Positions 1 to 7,968 of a stretch of 31,208 nt of DNA are shown in pieces. A program made the translations under genes and the position numbers. Source of the DNA: Thalassotalea_E sp964620605 (GTDB lineage: Bacteria; Pseudomonadota; Gammaproteobacteria; Enterobacterales; Alteromonadaceae); contig CAZUHQ010000038.1 of assembly GCA_964620605.1 (NCBI GenBank), positions 1 through 31,208 on the forward strand. Reading direction: 5' to 3'. The notes under the pieces were generated by a model. The model did not search any database. It was given only the letters and a program-made list of their open reading frames with translations, and was not told where the DNA came from. Each line of letters opens with the position of its first letter. Position 1 is the stretch's first letter.

Positions 1-24
1 GTATTTGAAAATTGAGAATATCAC

Positions 25-61
25 ATTGCTAAAAACAAACGAGTGGTTTTTCCTTAGCAAT
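25..61. repeat. imperfect inverted repeat
   Basis: The arms ATTGCTAA (25-32) and TTAGCAAT (54-61) are perfect complements. Pairing can continue inward with a two-base bulge. No T-run follows on either strand, so it is not a clear intrinsic terminator. It lies just outside the receptor terminator, and the gene on the far side is out of the window. Function unknown. Confidence 0.4.
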
Positions 62-83
62 AACATATCAATTCTTTTAAAAA

Positions 84-112
84 TAAAAACCGCCACAAAG
101 TAGTGGCGGTTT
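84..112 (-). terminator. intrinsic terminator of the TonB-dependent receptor gene
   Basis: A perfect 10-bp stem (AAACCGCCAC at 87-96, GTGGCGGTTT at 103-112) encloses a 6-base loop. Read leftward, it is followed by a T-rich tail (complement of 81-88). It lies about 40 bp past the receptor stop codon, as expected for a rho-independent terminator. Confidence 0.88.
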
Positions 113-149
113 AACTTAAATTATATTAGTCGAATAACCATCTAAGTAA

Positions 150-3100
150 TTAGAAAGTTACGCGAGCACCAAGCGTCCAACGTGCTTCATAGACGTTTTG
201 GAATGCTTTTTGTTTAGCAAAACCGATATAGGTTTGCTGGTACTCTTCTGTGATGTTAGAGCCGTTAACATAAAAACTAATGTTCTCATCCCAGTTATAA
301 GTGGCATTGAAATCAAGTTGAGAATAATCATCCTGATACAATGATTGACCACCTGTGCCCGGATTACCGGCAGTGTGTAAGCGAGGGCTACGAGAGTTCC
401 ACGCTAAACGCGCTGAGAATGTTTCATTTTCATACCAAACAACCGCATTATAGGTATCTTTAGACATTCCCTGGAATGGCAAGTCATCACCATGAACATC
501 TTTCGCTTCCTGTGAGCTATCAGCATAAGTGTAGTTCAAGTCCATACCAACATTAGCCAGTACGCTGTCTTCACCTAAGAAGTCACTAAACGCCACTTTA
601 CCGCCGATTTCATAACCGGATACATCACCACCTTCACCTTGAACAGTAGAAGTAAATGGATGAGGACCTCGACGAACGCCGTCAGAATCCGGCTCGTCGA
701 TCATTACCGTTGCAGACTCGGTAAAACTGTCAATGTCGATGCCATACGTTGAAACAAAGAACATCGAGGCATCACCAGCATACCACTCAGCAGAAAGTGA
801 ATAGTTAGTTGATAACCAAGGATCTAGCTCAGGGTTACCGTTAAGCGAACCATTTTGTACCCGCATACAGCCACAGTCATTGTTAAACACTAAACCAACA
901 ACTTTACCTGCGCCCCATTGAGACAGGTTAAGCGGCTGCATATTTTCTGAATATGCTGCACGTAATACCACATCTTCTGCTGCTTGATAAGCCAAGTTAA
1001 CTGACGGTAATACTTCGGTGTAGCTACGCTCAGTGACAACATCACCAATATCTGGCCCTAAACCGGAATGTGGCAAGTTAGGGCCAACCAGATTTTGTTT
1101 AACAAATAAATCTGTTTCAATCACTTTAACGCCAAGGTTACCGCTTAACTTCTCATAGTCAAAATTCACTTGGACGAAGTAAGAAATTTCATCTAAACCC
1201 ACATCATAAGTTGAACCACCATTTTCAGTACGTTGTACGTTACCAAAGGTTTGCTCATGGAATTTTTTCGGGTTACGGAAACTTTCAGGGTCGATCACCC
1301 AAATACCCGGAATGCCTTTCACACCACCAAAATCTGTTTGCCATTTCACATCTGTGTATTGGTCTAAACGGGTAGGTGCCAATAAGGTATAAGGTGTCCA
1401 CACCTGGTTACCTTCATCGTCCATCACATATTCGCCGGTACCAGCAACACCATCACAGCCTTGATAGTTTTGGTCAACCGCTTTCCACTGTGCGATATCA
1501 CAACCGTTACCGAACTTAGAAGTATAGGTAAACTGATCATGATCCACAGTACGCTTGCTGTAACGCAAACCAAAATCTATGCTGGTAATAAATTCATGAT
1601 CGGCTAATGCGTAGTTCCACTTTGTACTAAAGGTCGTCAATTCACCTTCATCATCAGTATTTCCTTCTGATGAAAACGCCCCGATATGGTATGAATCCAA
1701 GTCGGCCATATAATCAGCAACCGTCATCATGCCTTTACCGCCATTAACTACAGTGTCAAAGCCGCCAAAAGTTGGATGTTCACCGCGAGCATCATGGGTT
1801 AAGAAGAAGTCACTGTCTTGAATACCGGTTGAGTATTGTGCATTACAACCGCCTTCAGAGCCGATGATTTCTTCGCCATTGGTACAATATTGCGCCGGGT
1901 TTAAACCGCCAGGACCTGTAACTATCGCACCGCTATCGATGCTCATGATATCGCCTTCACCATAGGCATGACGCATTTTCGCCGTTGCGCGGCCATGAGT
2001 GGCACGTACCTGACCGGTTAACGCACCACCATTGTCATAATCTAATTGTAAGTTGAAGTTTTGTGATTTTTCTTCGTTAACATTCACTTGAGTGAAAGTT
2101 TGTAAACGATAAGGACGCATCTTAAATGCATCAACCGCTTGCCAAGGGTTTCCTGCTTCATCAGTGAAAGTATCCCCTGTTGCATGAGTTGCAAACGCAT
2201 ACTGAGCAAAGGTTTGCCAGCGGTTATTGTTGTTAAAACCAGATCGGTTATTAAAACGGTCTTGGTTGGTATAGAAATAATCCGCCGTTAGCACAAAACC
2301 ACTGCCTATATCCGCCTGTAATGAGGCTTGCAAGGCATCACGCTCACGTTCTTCCGTTTTGTTAAATGCAGTAAAACCGTGAGGTACGATATTATAAACA
2401 TCACCGCCTTCTGCTGGTTCACTCCAGGCGTGGTTGTTTGACGTCCAACCTAAGCCGCCATTTTCAGAAGTATCATTATGGCCGTTATAGTCAGTCGCTA
2501 ATGTCGCTTCCTGCGTCACCGCTGAAATTAAAATACCAATGTTACCGTCATTGTATGAGGCTAAACCGTGTAATGTCGGGTCGGTTTCCTTGGTAATTGA
2601 ACCACGAGAGGCTTCCACACCACCGGCAAATGTCCAACCGTTATCCATATCAAACGGACGACGAGTTTTTAAATCAATTGAACCGGCAATGCCCTGGGCA
2701 GTATTTTTTGCGGTTGCTGATTTATAAACATCGACACCGCCAAACAGCTGCGCTGGTAAGTCACCTAAATCCGCACCAGAAGTATCAATAGTGGTTGCTG
2801 ATAAGAAGGTTTCACCGTTCATGGTAGTATCTACCTGAGGCAGACCACGAATTTGTACCGGACCACCTTCGCCCGCAACCCGTTCAATTTGCACACCGGT
2901 AATACGTTGCAATGAATCAGTAATAGTTACGTCCGGCAGCTTACCAATATCTTCAGCAGCAATACCGTCAATTTGTGAATCAGCAAAACGTTTACCATTA
3001 ATACTAGCTTTTGAAGAACCGCGAATACCAGTCACTTCAATTACTTCGATTTCTTTTTTATCAGCACCGTCAGCGGCCATGGCTAATGGCGCAACACCAC

Positions 3101-3161
3101 CGCCAAGCACCATAGCGATCGAGCTCGCTAACACGCCTTTTTTAAATGTTTTAGATGACAT
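150..3161 (-). CDS. TonB-dependent outer-membrane receptor, probably for a carbohydrate
   Basis: This is a ligand-gated outer-membrane importer of the large TonB-dependent receptor type common in Xanthomonas, Caulobacter and Alteromonadales. The chosen ATG follows AAGGGA at good spacing and gives 1003 residues; an upstream in-frame GTG would add six residues but lacks support. Residues 1-29 are a signal peptide ending AMA. A TonB-box-like stretch (EVIEVTGIR, about 39-47) precedes the plug (about 50-170), and the barrel ends in the terminal Phe typical of outer-membrane proteins. Six cysteines fall in three local pairs (426/439, 554/569, 763/765), probably disulfides in surface loops. Two LacI-type operators lie upstream and pgi is the next gene, so a sugar substrate is inferred. 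The exact substrate cannot be read from the sequence. Confidence 0.93.
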   Translation of the reverse strand: MSSKTFKKGVLASSIAMVLGGGVAPLAMAADGADKKEIEVIEVTGIRGSSKASINGKRFADSQIDGIAAEDIGKLPDVTITDSLQRITGVQIERVAGEGGPVQIRGLPQVDTTMNGETFLSATTIDTSGADLGDLPAQLFGGVDVYKSATAKNTAQGIAGSIDLKTRRPFDMDNGWTFAGGVEASRGSITKETDPTLHGLASYNDGNIGILISAVTQEATLATDYNGHNDTSENGGLGWTSNNHAWSEPAEGGDVYNIVPHGFTAFNKTEERERDALQASLQADIGSGFVLTADYFYTNQDRFNNRSGFNNNNRWQTFAQYAFATHATGDTFTDEAGNPWQAVDAFKMRPYRLQTFTQVNVNEEKSQNFNLQLDYDNGGALTGQVRATHGRATAKMRHAYGEGDIMSIDSGAIVTGPGGLNPAQYCTNGEEIIGSEGGCNAQYSTGIQDSDFFLTHDARGEHPTFGGFDTVVNGGKGMMTVADYMADLDSYHIGAFSSEGNTDDEGELTTFSTKWNYALADHEFITSIDFGLRYSKRTVDHDQFTYTSKFGNGCDIAQWKAVDQNYQGCDGVAGTGEYVMDDEGNQVWTPYTLLAPTRLDQYTDVKWQTDFGGVKGIPGIWVIDPESFRNPKKFHEQTFGNVQRTENGGSTYDVGLDEISYFVQVNFDYEKLSGNLGVKVIETDLFVKQNLVGPNLPHSGLGPDIGDVVTERSYTEVLPSVNLAYQAAEDVVLRAAYSENMQPLNLSQWGAGKVVGLVFNNDCGCMRVQNGSLNGNPELDPWLSTNYSLSAEWYAGDASMFFVSTYGIDIDSFTESATVMIDEPDSDGVRRGPHPFTSTVQGEGGDVSGYEIGGKVAFSDFLGEDSVLANVGMDLNYTYADSSQEAKDVHGDDLPFQGMSKDTYNAVVWYENETFSARLAWNSRSPRLHTAGNPGTGGQSLYQDDYSQLDFNATYNWDENISFYVNGSNITEEYQQTYIGFAKQKAFQNVYEARWTLGARVTF

Positions 3162-3204
3162 CGACTTTCCCTTACACACGTTTTTTTAAATATGTTAGTT
3201 ATTT

Positions 3205-3234
3205 TATATAACCCGGTTAAGACAGCGCTGTCTT
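3205..3234 (-). promoter_or_regulatory. putative receptor promoter overlapping the LacI-type operator
   Basis: Read leftward, a weak -35 AAGACA (complement of 3229-3234) overlaps the operator palindrome. An 18-bp spacer leads to a -10-like TATATA (complement of 3205-3210). The position of the -35 relative to the palindrome is the same as at the pgi promoter, which supports the call. The start site is inferred only. Confidence 0.45.
3221..3232. promoter_or_regulatory. LacI-family operator, proximal receptor site
   Basis: GACAGCGCTGTC is a perfect 12-bp palindrome with the central CG typical of LacI-family operators. The same 12 bases recur before pgi at 5231-5242. The likely binder is the LacI-type protein encoded at 5394-6419. 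Confidence 0.75.
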
Positions 3235-3242
3235 TTATTTGA

Positions 3243-3256
3243 TGACAGCGTTGTCA
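3243..3256. promoter_or_regulatory. LacI-family operator, distal receptor site
   Basis: TGACAGCGTTGTCA differs at one position from the perfect 14-bp palindrome seen before pgi. Its centre is 23 bp from that of the proximal site, about two helical turns, so both could be occupied from the same face of the DNA. Confidence 0.65.
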
Positions 3257-3465
3257 TAGGTTAAGTAAAACCATACACAAAAATTTAATCATTGGCTATA
3301 GCTTTAAGGTAATCCATTCAAAATTATAACTTAACCAACTGTTTTTTATATATTTTTAGTTTCAAAGTTTTTCTATCGATTATTAATTTTTAACCAAATC
3401 AATCGTTTTTTCAGCACATTTTTAATTAGTTATAAGCCAAAAATGAATAATCATACATAAATTGA
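3257..3465. other. AT-rich gap between receptor promoter region and pgi terminator
   Basis: Of the 370 bp between the receptor start and the pgi stop, only the ends hold recognisable signals: operators and promoter near the receptor, terminator near pgi. The central part is strongly AT-rich. I see no credible open reading frame with a ribosome-binding site, no RNA gene and no clear repeat in it. Confidence 0.5.
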
Positions 3466-3501
3466 ATAAAAAAAGAGGCTAAACCAAGAGTTAACCTCTT
3501 T
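3466..3501 (-). terminator. probable intrinsic terminator of pgi
   Basis: The arms AAAGAGG (3472-3478) and CCTCTTT (3495-3501) pair, and TAA/TTA extends the stem past one mismatch. Read leftward, the hairpin is followed by a run of T (complement of 3468-3474). It lies about 30 bp past the pgi stop. Confidence 0.75.
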
Positions 3502-3531
3502 CAGCAATTGATTATTTTTAACCGGATACGA

Positions 3532-5178
3532 TTAGCTATGCTTTGCCTGCTTATAATAAGCGATTAAGTTCGCAGTAGAACAATCGTGTTTTTCAGAGAT
3601 TAAATCGCCTTCCAGCTCTTGTTGAATAGATGCAGCCAGCCCTTTACCTAACTCCACTCCCCATTGATCAAAAGAGCAGATTTGTAATACGATGCCCTGA
3701 ACAAAAATCTTATGTTCATAAGCGGCAATTAAACTGCCTAAGGTCGCCGGATCAATTCGCTTTAACAAAATAGTATTGGTCGGCCGGTTACCTTTATGCA
3801 CCTTGTGCGGCGCGACTTTATCAATATATTCAGCCGTTCGCCCTTTCGCTTTCAGATCTTCCCTGACTTGCTGCTCATTAACCCCAGTCATTAATGCCTG
3901 AGTTTGGGCAAAAAAGTTAGACATTAGCGTTTCATGGTGACCTTTCACCGGGGTAACACTTTCCACTGAGCCAATAAAATCAGCCGGCACGACATTATTG
4001 CTTTGATGCAGATACTGATAAAACGCATGCTGGCCATTAATGCCGAGCTCCCCCCAAATAGACGGCACAGTGGCATAGTCAACTTCATCACCATCCCAGG
4101 AAACTGACTTACCATTACTTTCCATCTCCGCCTGCTGCAAATAAGCGGTGAGCATATGCAAGGTTTGATCATAAGGTAGTATCGCCTGAGATTGAGAACC
4201 TAAAAATGTTGTATTCCAGACACTCAGCAATGCCATGACCACAGGTATATTTTGCTCAAATGGTGCATTGATAAAATGCTGATCCATTTCATCAGCACCA
4301 CTTAGCAAATCTTTAAACTTATCAAAACCTAAATCCAGTGCTATTGCTAAGCCTATCGCAGACCACAGAGAAAAACGCCCGCCGACCCAGTCCCACATAT
4401 CAAAAATATTTTGCTCTTTTATACCAAAAGACATCGCATTGGCTTTATTGGCAGTCACGGCGACAAAATGCTTAGCAACCGCCGCCTCATCAAAGGATGC
4501 TGCCGTTAGCCATTTAATCGCTGTTTTAGCATTGGTCATGGTTTCAGTAGTGGTAAAGGTTTTACTCGAAACGATAAACAAGACCTTCTCTGGCTCTAAC
4601 GGGCGTAAAATCTCAACAATTTGTGCACCATCAACATTAGAAACATAATGAACATTAATGCTGTTATCACTGTAGTGCTTAAGCGCTTCAGTCACCATTT
4701 GCGGCCCTAAATTAGAACCCCCTACGCCAATGTTAACAATATCGGTAATACGCTTACCTGAGTAACCTTTCCAGTGACCTTCACGCACCTCATTAACAAA
4801 AGCTTCCATTTTTTCCAATTGATGTTTGACACTGTCAGTGACATTTTCACCGTCAACAATCAAAGGCGCATCACTCCTGCGGCGTAATGCGGTATGTAAC
4901 ACAGCACGATCTTCAGTTTTATTAATCTTTTCACCGGCAAACATTTTTGCTCGCCAACCACAGACATCACATTCATTCGCGAGCTCAAACAAACTTGCCA
5001 TGGTTTCACTATCAATCAAGTTCTTAGAATAATCTAATAGCATCTTAGGCAACTCAATTGAGAATTTATCGAATCGTTTGCTGTCTTGGGCAAACAAATC
5101 GTTCATATGTTGAGATTTTTTCGCTGACGCCATCTGGGTTAGTTTTTTCCAGCTAGCTAATGATTGACGACTTGACAT
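3532..5178 (-). CDS. pgi: glucose-6-phosphate isomerase
   Basis: The enzyme interconverts glucose 6-phosphate and fructose 6-phosphate in the cytosol, linking glycolysis, gluconeogenesis and sugar-phosphate pools. The 548-residue protein matches the usual bacterial length (about 549). Family hallmarks include the GVGGSNLGP loop, the SKTFTTTET sugar-phosphate (SIS-fold) loop, the GGRFSLWSAIGL signature, the GQHAFYQYLHQ segment with the catalytic His, and the C-terminal DQWGVELGKGLA signature. The start is the ATG preceded by AGGAAG; a longer in-frame extension of ten residues has no such site. It is transcribed alone between its own promoter and terminator. A LacI-type operator on its -35 box is unusual for a housekeeping isomerase and ties it to the adjacent sugar receptor. 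Confidence 0.98.
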   Translation of the reverse strand: MSSRQSLASWKKLTQMASAKKSQHMNDLFAQDSKRFDKFSIELPKMLLDYSKNLIDSETMASLFELANECDVCGWRAKMFAGEKINKTEDRAVLHTALRRRSDAPLIVDGENVTDSVKHQLEKMEAFVNEVREGHWKGYSGKRITDIVNIGVGGSNLGPQMVTEALKHYSDNSINVHYVSNVDGAQIVEILRPLEPEKVLFIVSSKTFTTTETMTNAKTAIKWLTAASFDEAAVAKHFVAVTANKANAMSFGIKEQNIFDMWDWVGGRFSLWSAIGLAIALDLGFDKFKDLLSGADEMDQHFINAPFEQNIPVVMALLSVWNTTFLGSQSQAILPYDQTLHMLTAYLQQAEMESNGKSVSWDGDEVDYATVPSIWGELGINGQHAFYQYLHQSNNVVPADFIGSVESVTPVKGHHETLMSNFFAQTQALMTGVNEQQVREDLKAKGRTAEYIDKVAPHKVHKGNRPTNTILLKRIDPATLGSLIAAYEHKIFVQGIVLQICSFDQWGVELGKGLAASIQQELEGDLISEKHDCSTANLIAYYKQAKHS

Positions 5179-5215
5179 AATTCTTCCTAGTGCATAATTT
5201 ATAAACATTCAGGGT

Positions 5216-5244
5216 ACAGTATTTAAAAATGACAGCGCTGTCAA
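5216..5244 (-). promoter_or_regulatory. sigma-70 promoter of pgi with -35 inside the operator
   Basis: Read leftward, a perfect -35 TTGACA (complement of 5239-5244) is separated by exactly 17 bp from a -10-like TACTGT (complement of 5216-5221). The -35 shares five bases with the operator palindrome, so a bound repressor would block RNA polymerase. Confidence 0.7.
5230..5243. promoter_or_regulatory. LacI-family operator at the pgi promoter
   Basis: TGACAGCGCTGTCA is a perfect 14-bp palindrome with central CG. Its inner 12 bases are identical to the proximal receptor site (3221-3232). It lies about 50 bp before the pgi start and 150 bp before the divergent repressor gene, so it may also affect that gene. 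Confidence 0.78.
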
Positions 5245-5289
5245 TTCATTGTTTTCAGTTAAAAACTAAAACAAACGAAATTGACAGTG

Positions 5290-5311
5290 ATTATCAAATT
5301 AAATTGATAAT
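5290..5311. repeat. 8-bp perfect inverted repeat between pgi and the repressor gene
   Basis: The arms ATTATCAA (5290-5297) and TTGATAAT (5304-5311) flank the 6-base spacer ATTAAA. It does not resemble the GACAGCGCTGTC operator. It could bind a second regulator of the divergent promoters or be incidental in AT-rich DNA. Confidence 0.35.
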
Positions 5312-5393
5312 TCCTTGCTGCACAGTCAAGAAAACAATATTCTTAGTCCCTGTTATTTGATTACATGTACAATATTTAAGGCTATACGGATAG

Positions 5394-6419
5394 ATGAAAG
5401 CTACAATAAATGACGTTGCTAAACAAGCTGGGGTATCGATTAAAACTGTCTCCAGGGTAATGAATAACGAACCTTCTGTACGTCAGCCAACCCGGGAAAA
5501 AGTCATGGCTGCGGTTGCCAGTTTAAATTATCAGCCGAATCTGGCGGCAAGAAACTTAGCAGGAACCAAATCCTTTAGCGTTGCCTTTATCTATGATAAT
5601 CCAAATGCTTACTACATTATCGATATGCAAAACGGTATTTTATCTGCCTGCAAAAAGCAGGGGTTTGAGCTGCTGATCCATCCTTGCAGCGCAAAATCAG
5701 AAAACTTACTCGATGAAATCACTAATATGGTGAAACATTCACGCATTGCCGGCTTGATTTTAACGCCGCCGTTTTCTGAAATGCCGGAGTTTGTTGAGCG
5801 CTTACTCGCCCTCGATGTCGATATAGTTCGGATAATGTCTGGCGATCAGGCGCCAGATGATCTCGCGCCTTGTATTATGATCAATGACCATGACGCAGCA
5901 AAAAGCATTACCCAGCACCTGATCGACTTAGGCCATATTAATATCGGCTTTATCGCCGGGGAAGCCGAACATATGTCGACCGTTGAACGTCTTAAAGGTT
6001 ATAAGAGTGCATTAAAAGAAAATAATATTGCAGTAAATGATAACTTGATCATTGACGGTGAATATTCTTTCGAATCCGGTGTCAGTGGCGCTCAACAGCT
6101 AATGTCTGGTGAGACCAAACCAACGGCGATATTTTCCTGTAATGATGAAATAGCGGCAGGTGCGTTATTTGCTTCAAGATTAATGGGGATTTCCATTCCT
6201 GAACAGTTATCCATTACCGGGTTTGAGAATAGCCCGTTTTCCCGTCAAACCTGGCCACGACTGACAACCGCCGACCAACCAACCCCGGAAATTGCCGAAA
6301 ATGCCGCTAACTTATTAATAGCCAAGTCACGAAAACAAAGTGCCAATCACATTGAAGTTCAATATACTCCCCAGCTGGTAGTGAGAGACTCCACTGATAA
6401 ATTTTCTGCCACTAGATAA
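5394..6419 (+). CDS. LacI-family transcriptional regulator
   Basis: A 341-residue repressor-type protein of normal LacI/GalR length. The N-terminal helix-turn-helix is at about residues 4-23 (INDVAKQAGVSIKTVSRVMN). The hinge helix follows at about 47-58 with Leu55 in the ARNLA context; this Leu normally inserts into a central CG step, matching the CG in the nearby palindromes. The rest is a periplasmic-binding-protein-like sensor domain, with the conserved segment containing FSCNDEIAAG near residue 230. It is divergent from pgi. I infer that it controls pgi and the receptor, responding to a sugar or sugar phosphate. The effector is unknown. The stop lies only 3 bp from the end of the convergent small membrane gene. 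Confidence 0.95.
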   Translation: MKATINDVAKQAGVSIKTVSRVMNNEPSVRQPTREKVMAAVASLNYQPNLAARNLAGTKSFSVAFIYDNPNAYYIIDMQNGILSACKKQGFELLIHPCSAKSENLLDEITNMVKHSRIAGLILTPPFSEMPEFVERLLALDVDIVRIMSGDQAPDDLAPCIMINDHDAAKSITQHLIDLGHINIGFIAGEAEHMSTVERLKGYKSALKENNIAVNDNLIIDGEYSFESGVSGAQQLMSGETKPTAIFSCNDEIAAGALFASRLMGISIPEQLSITGFENSPFSRQTWPRLTTADQPTPEIAENAANLLIAKSRKQSANHIEVQYTPQLVVRDSTDKFSATR

Positions 6420-6422
6420 GCT

Positions 6423-6584
6423 TTATACGCTATCGGGATCATAGCCTTGCTTAATTTTTTCGATGCGTTCCTGGTGTCTGTGGTGCGCTTTCAGCGCTGC
6501 TACGGCAAAAGCACCGATGATCGCCACGATAGGAATTAATAAAGCAAGCGTTTCTACGCTTAATAATTGTTGTAACCATTCCAT
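6423..6584 (-). CDS. small single-span membrane protein of unknown function
   Basis: A 53-residue reading frame with an excellent ribosome-binding site (AGGAG, about 7 bases before ATG). It begins MEWLQQLLSVETLALL, has one hydrophobic segment (about residues 13-31), and ends in a basic, charged tail (KAHHRHQERIEKIKQGYDPD). The amphipathic start, single helix and short KxG-type tail recall small PspB-like inner-membrane proteins, but I cannot assign it to a family. It starts 27 bp after rraB stops, on the same strand, so it is probably the last gene of a plsC-rraB operon. A reading frame in another phase across the same bases lacks these features and is rejected. Confidence 0.75.
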   Translation of the reverse strand: MEWLQQLLSVETLALLIPIVAIIGAFAVAALKAHHRHQERIEKIKQGYDPDSV

Positions 6585-6611
6585 GAAAAACTCCTTTTTT
6601 TAACAATATTA

Positions 6612-6962
6612 TTATTCTTCGAAGTAGGTACCCCACCCATCATAATCAACTTTGCATTGTTTCGCCAATTCAAACATTGATTTTGTTTCATCTTTTAAGA
6701 TTTCTTCGTCCAAAGGCTGTTCGGTAATAATATCGAAAGCAAATACTTTAGTGCCATCTTCGCATTCTGCTTCTTCCGGTTCTTCAACCTCTAGCCCCAT
6801 TTTAAAGGCAGCAACAGCAGCCTTTTCCAGCTGCTCAAAATCCGGGCAGGAAAAATGGTGCTCGATTGTGTGATGTACTTCTTCATTACTACCGTCTTCA
6901 AGCAGTGCCGATACTAACTCTTCGGTGTGCTCAAGCCATTGTTGTAACATTTCATCGTTCAT
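6612..6962 (-). CDS. rraB: ribonuclease E inhibitor RraB
   Basis: RraB binds RNase E and modulates its activity and degradosome composition. The 116-residue protein carries the family signatures: LLEDGS followed by TIEHHFSC, the DFEQLEKAAVAAFKMG helix, and the C-terminal DYDGWGTYFEE. It lacks the acidic tail that follows this motif in E. coli RraB (about 138 residues). The chosen ATG (MNDEM...) follows AGAGG; an in-frame extension of ten residues upstream would lie deeper inside plsC. The start overlaps the end of plsC by 11 bp, which suggests translational coupling. Confidence 0.93.
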   Translation of the reverse strand: MNDEMLQQWLEHTEELVSALLEDGSNEEVHHTIEHHFSCPDFEQLEKAAVAAFKMGLEVEEPEEAECEDGTKVFAFDIITEQPLDEEILKDETKSMFELAKQCKVDYDGWGTYFEE

Positions 6963-7677
6963 CTGCTGTCGCCTCTTGGTTAATTTGTGCAATTTTATCT
7001 ATCATTTTATCACGGGTTTGGTTCGCTATCGCACGCAAATCTTCTTTCGAGACATCGTCTAAAAATATCGGTTCCATAAACTCTATGATCAGTTTGCCAT
7101 TATTCCAGCGATTTAACTTAATTTTGCCATGCTGCTCACTGGCACAAACCGGCACTATAGGAACACCGGCCTGTAATGCGGTACGAAATGCGCCGGTTTT
7201 AAAAGGCAAAACACCACGCCCATTACTGCGCGTACCTTCAGGAAACAACCAAACAGAAAGCTTTTTTTCTTTAATTTTTTCTGCAGTAACTGCGATAGTA
7301 TTCATCGCTTTATTGGTGTTTTTACGGTCGATCAGGATATTACCGGTCAGCCAATACATTTGACCAAAAAACGGGATCCACTTCAGGCTTTTCTTGCCGA
7401 TACTGACAGTTCCCGGCAACACCGCATTGCTTAAGGTAAAAATATCGTAGCTGTTTTGATGATTACAAACATAAACTGCCGGGCTCAGCTGACGAATATG
7501 CTCAGGAATACGTACTTCCACTTCTAACCCTAATAAATGGGAAGTCTTGCCTAAAAACCGCGCCGCATGATAAACATTGTTGCGATGAAAAGGCCTAAAC
7601 AGGCAAAATACCACTGAACAAATTGAAATAATGACCAAGTTCAACGCCATTAAAATTAAGCGAGTAATAGCTAACAA
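6952..7677 (-). CDS. plsC: 1-acyl-sn-glycerol-3-phosphate acyltransferase, PlsC type
   Basis: This inner-membrane enzyme acylates lysophosphatidic acid to phosphatidic acid in phospholipid synthesis. The motifs are NHQNSYD (catalytic His73 and Asp78, the HX4D box), GKKSLKWIPFFGQMYWLTG, FPEGTRS (145-151) and GVPIVPVC. The best start is a TTG: it gives MLAITRLI, matching the E. coli PlsC start (MLYIFRLI, from memory), with TGGAAA upstream and a length of 241 against about 245 in E. coli. Upstream in-frame codons back to another TTG at 7776 encode a non-conserved stretch and are probably untranslated. It is followed by rraB in an overlapping arrangement. Confidence 0.92.
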   Translation of the reverse strand: MLAITRLILMALNLVIISICSVVFCLFRPFHRNNVYHAARFLGKTSHLLGLEVEVRIPEHIRQLSPAVYVCNHQNSYDIFTLSNAVLPGTVSIGKKSLKWIPFFGQMYWLTGNILIDRKNTNKAMNTIAVTAEKIKEKKLSVWLFPEGTRSNGRGVLPFKTGAFRTALQAGVPIVPVCASEQHGKIKLNRWNNGKLIIEFMEPIFLDDVSKEDLRAIANQTRDKMIDKIAQINQEATADER

Positions 7678-7968
7678 ATGAGATTTCCAATAATTTTTCC
7701 GCGGCGAATTATACACTAATCTCGAATAGAAAAGCGACTTTTCACAATATGGTTCACCCCTCCCTTTGATTAACAAAAATATAAAAATTACTTAATAAAA
7801 ATCATATTGTTAACTTCATAATTCATTTTATTTCCTAAATTTTTTAACTAATAAAATAAATTCGATCTATAGTTAAATTGAAGCTAAATTTTCACGGTTA
7901 ACTGAGAAAAAATCCAACATATCATACCGGGAATAAGCAGTATTAGCGTAAACACTTGGGAAATTACT
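7678..7968. other. AT-rich divergent intergenic region
   Basis: This stretch separates the leftward plsC cluster from a rightward outer-membrane protein gene and must hold both promoters. It is very AT-rich. I see no convincing hairpin terminator, palindrome or small gene with a ribosome-binding site, and no promoter I would place with confidence. Confidence 0.4.

Noticed and set aside
4826..4840. TGACActgTCA-like sequence inside pgi, resembling the LacI operator
   Set aside because: The half-sites have the wrong spacing and lack the central CG; it is explained as coding sequence.
6451..6636. 61-residue leftward frame overlapping the rraB end
   Set aside because: It is out of phase with the 53-residue frame that has the AGGAG site and a proper membrane segment; its translation is rich in Cys and Arg and looks like a shadow.
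6866..7363. 165-residue rightward frame opposite plsC and rraB
   Set aside because: It is antisense to two well-supported genes, with no ribosome-binding site and no recognisable domain.
7678..7776. N-terminal extension of plsC to an upstream TTG
   Set aside because: It adds 33 residues absent from E. coli PlsC, has no good ribosome-binding site, and the downstream TTG aligns with the known N-terminus.
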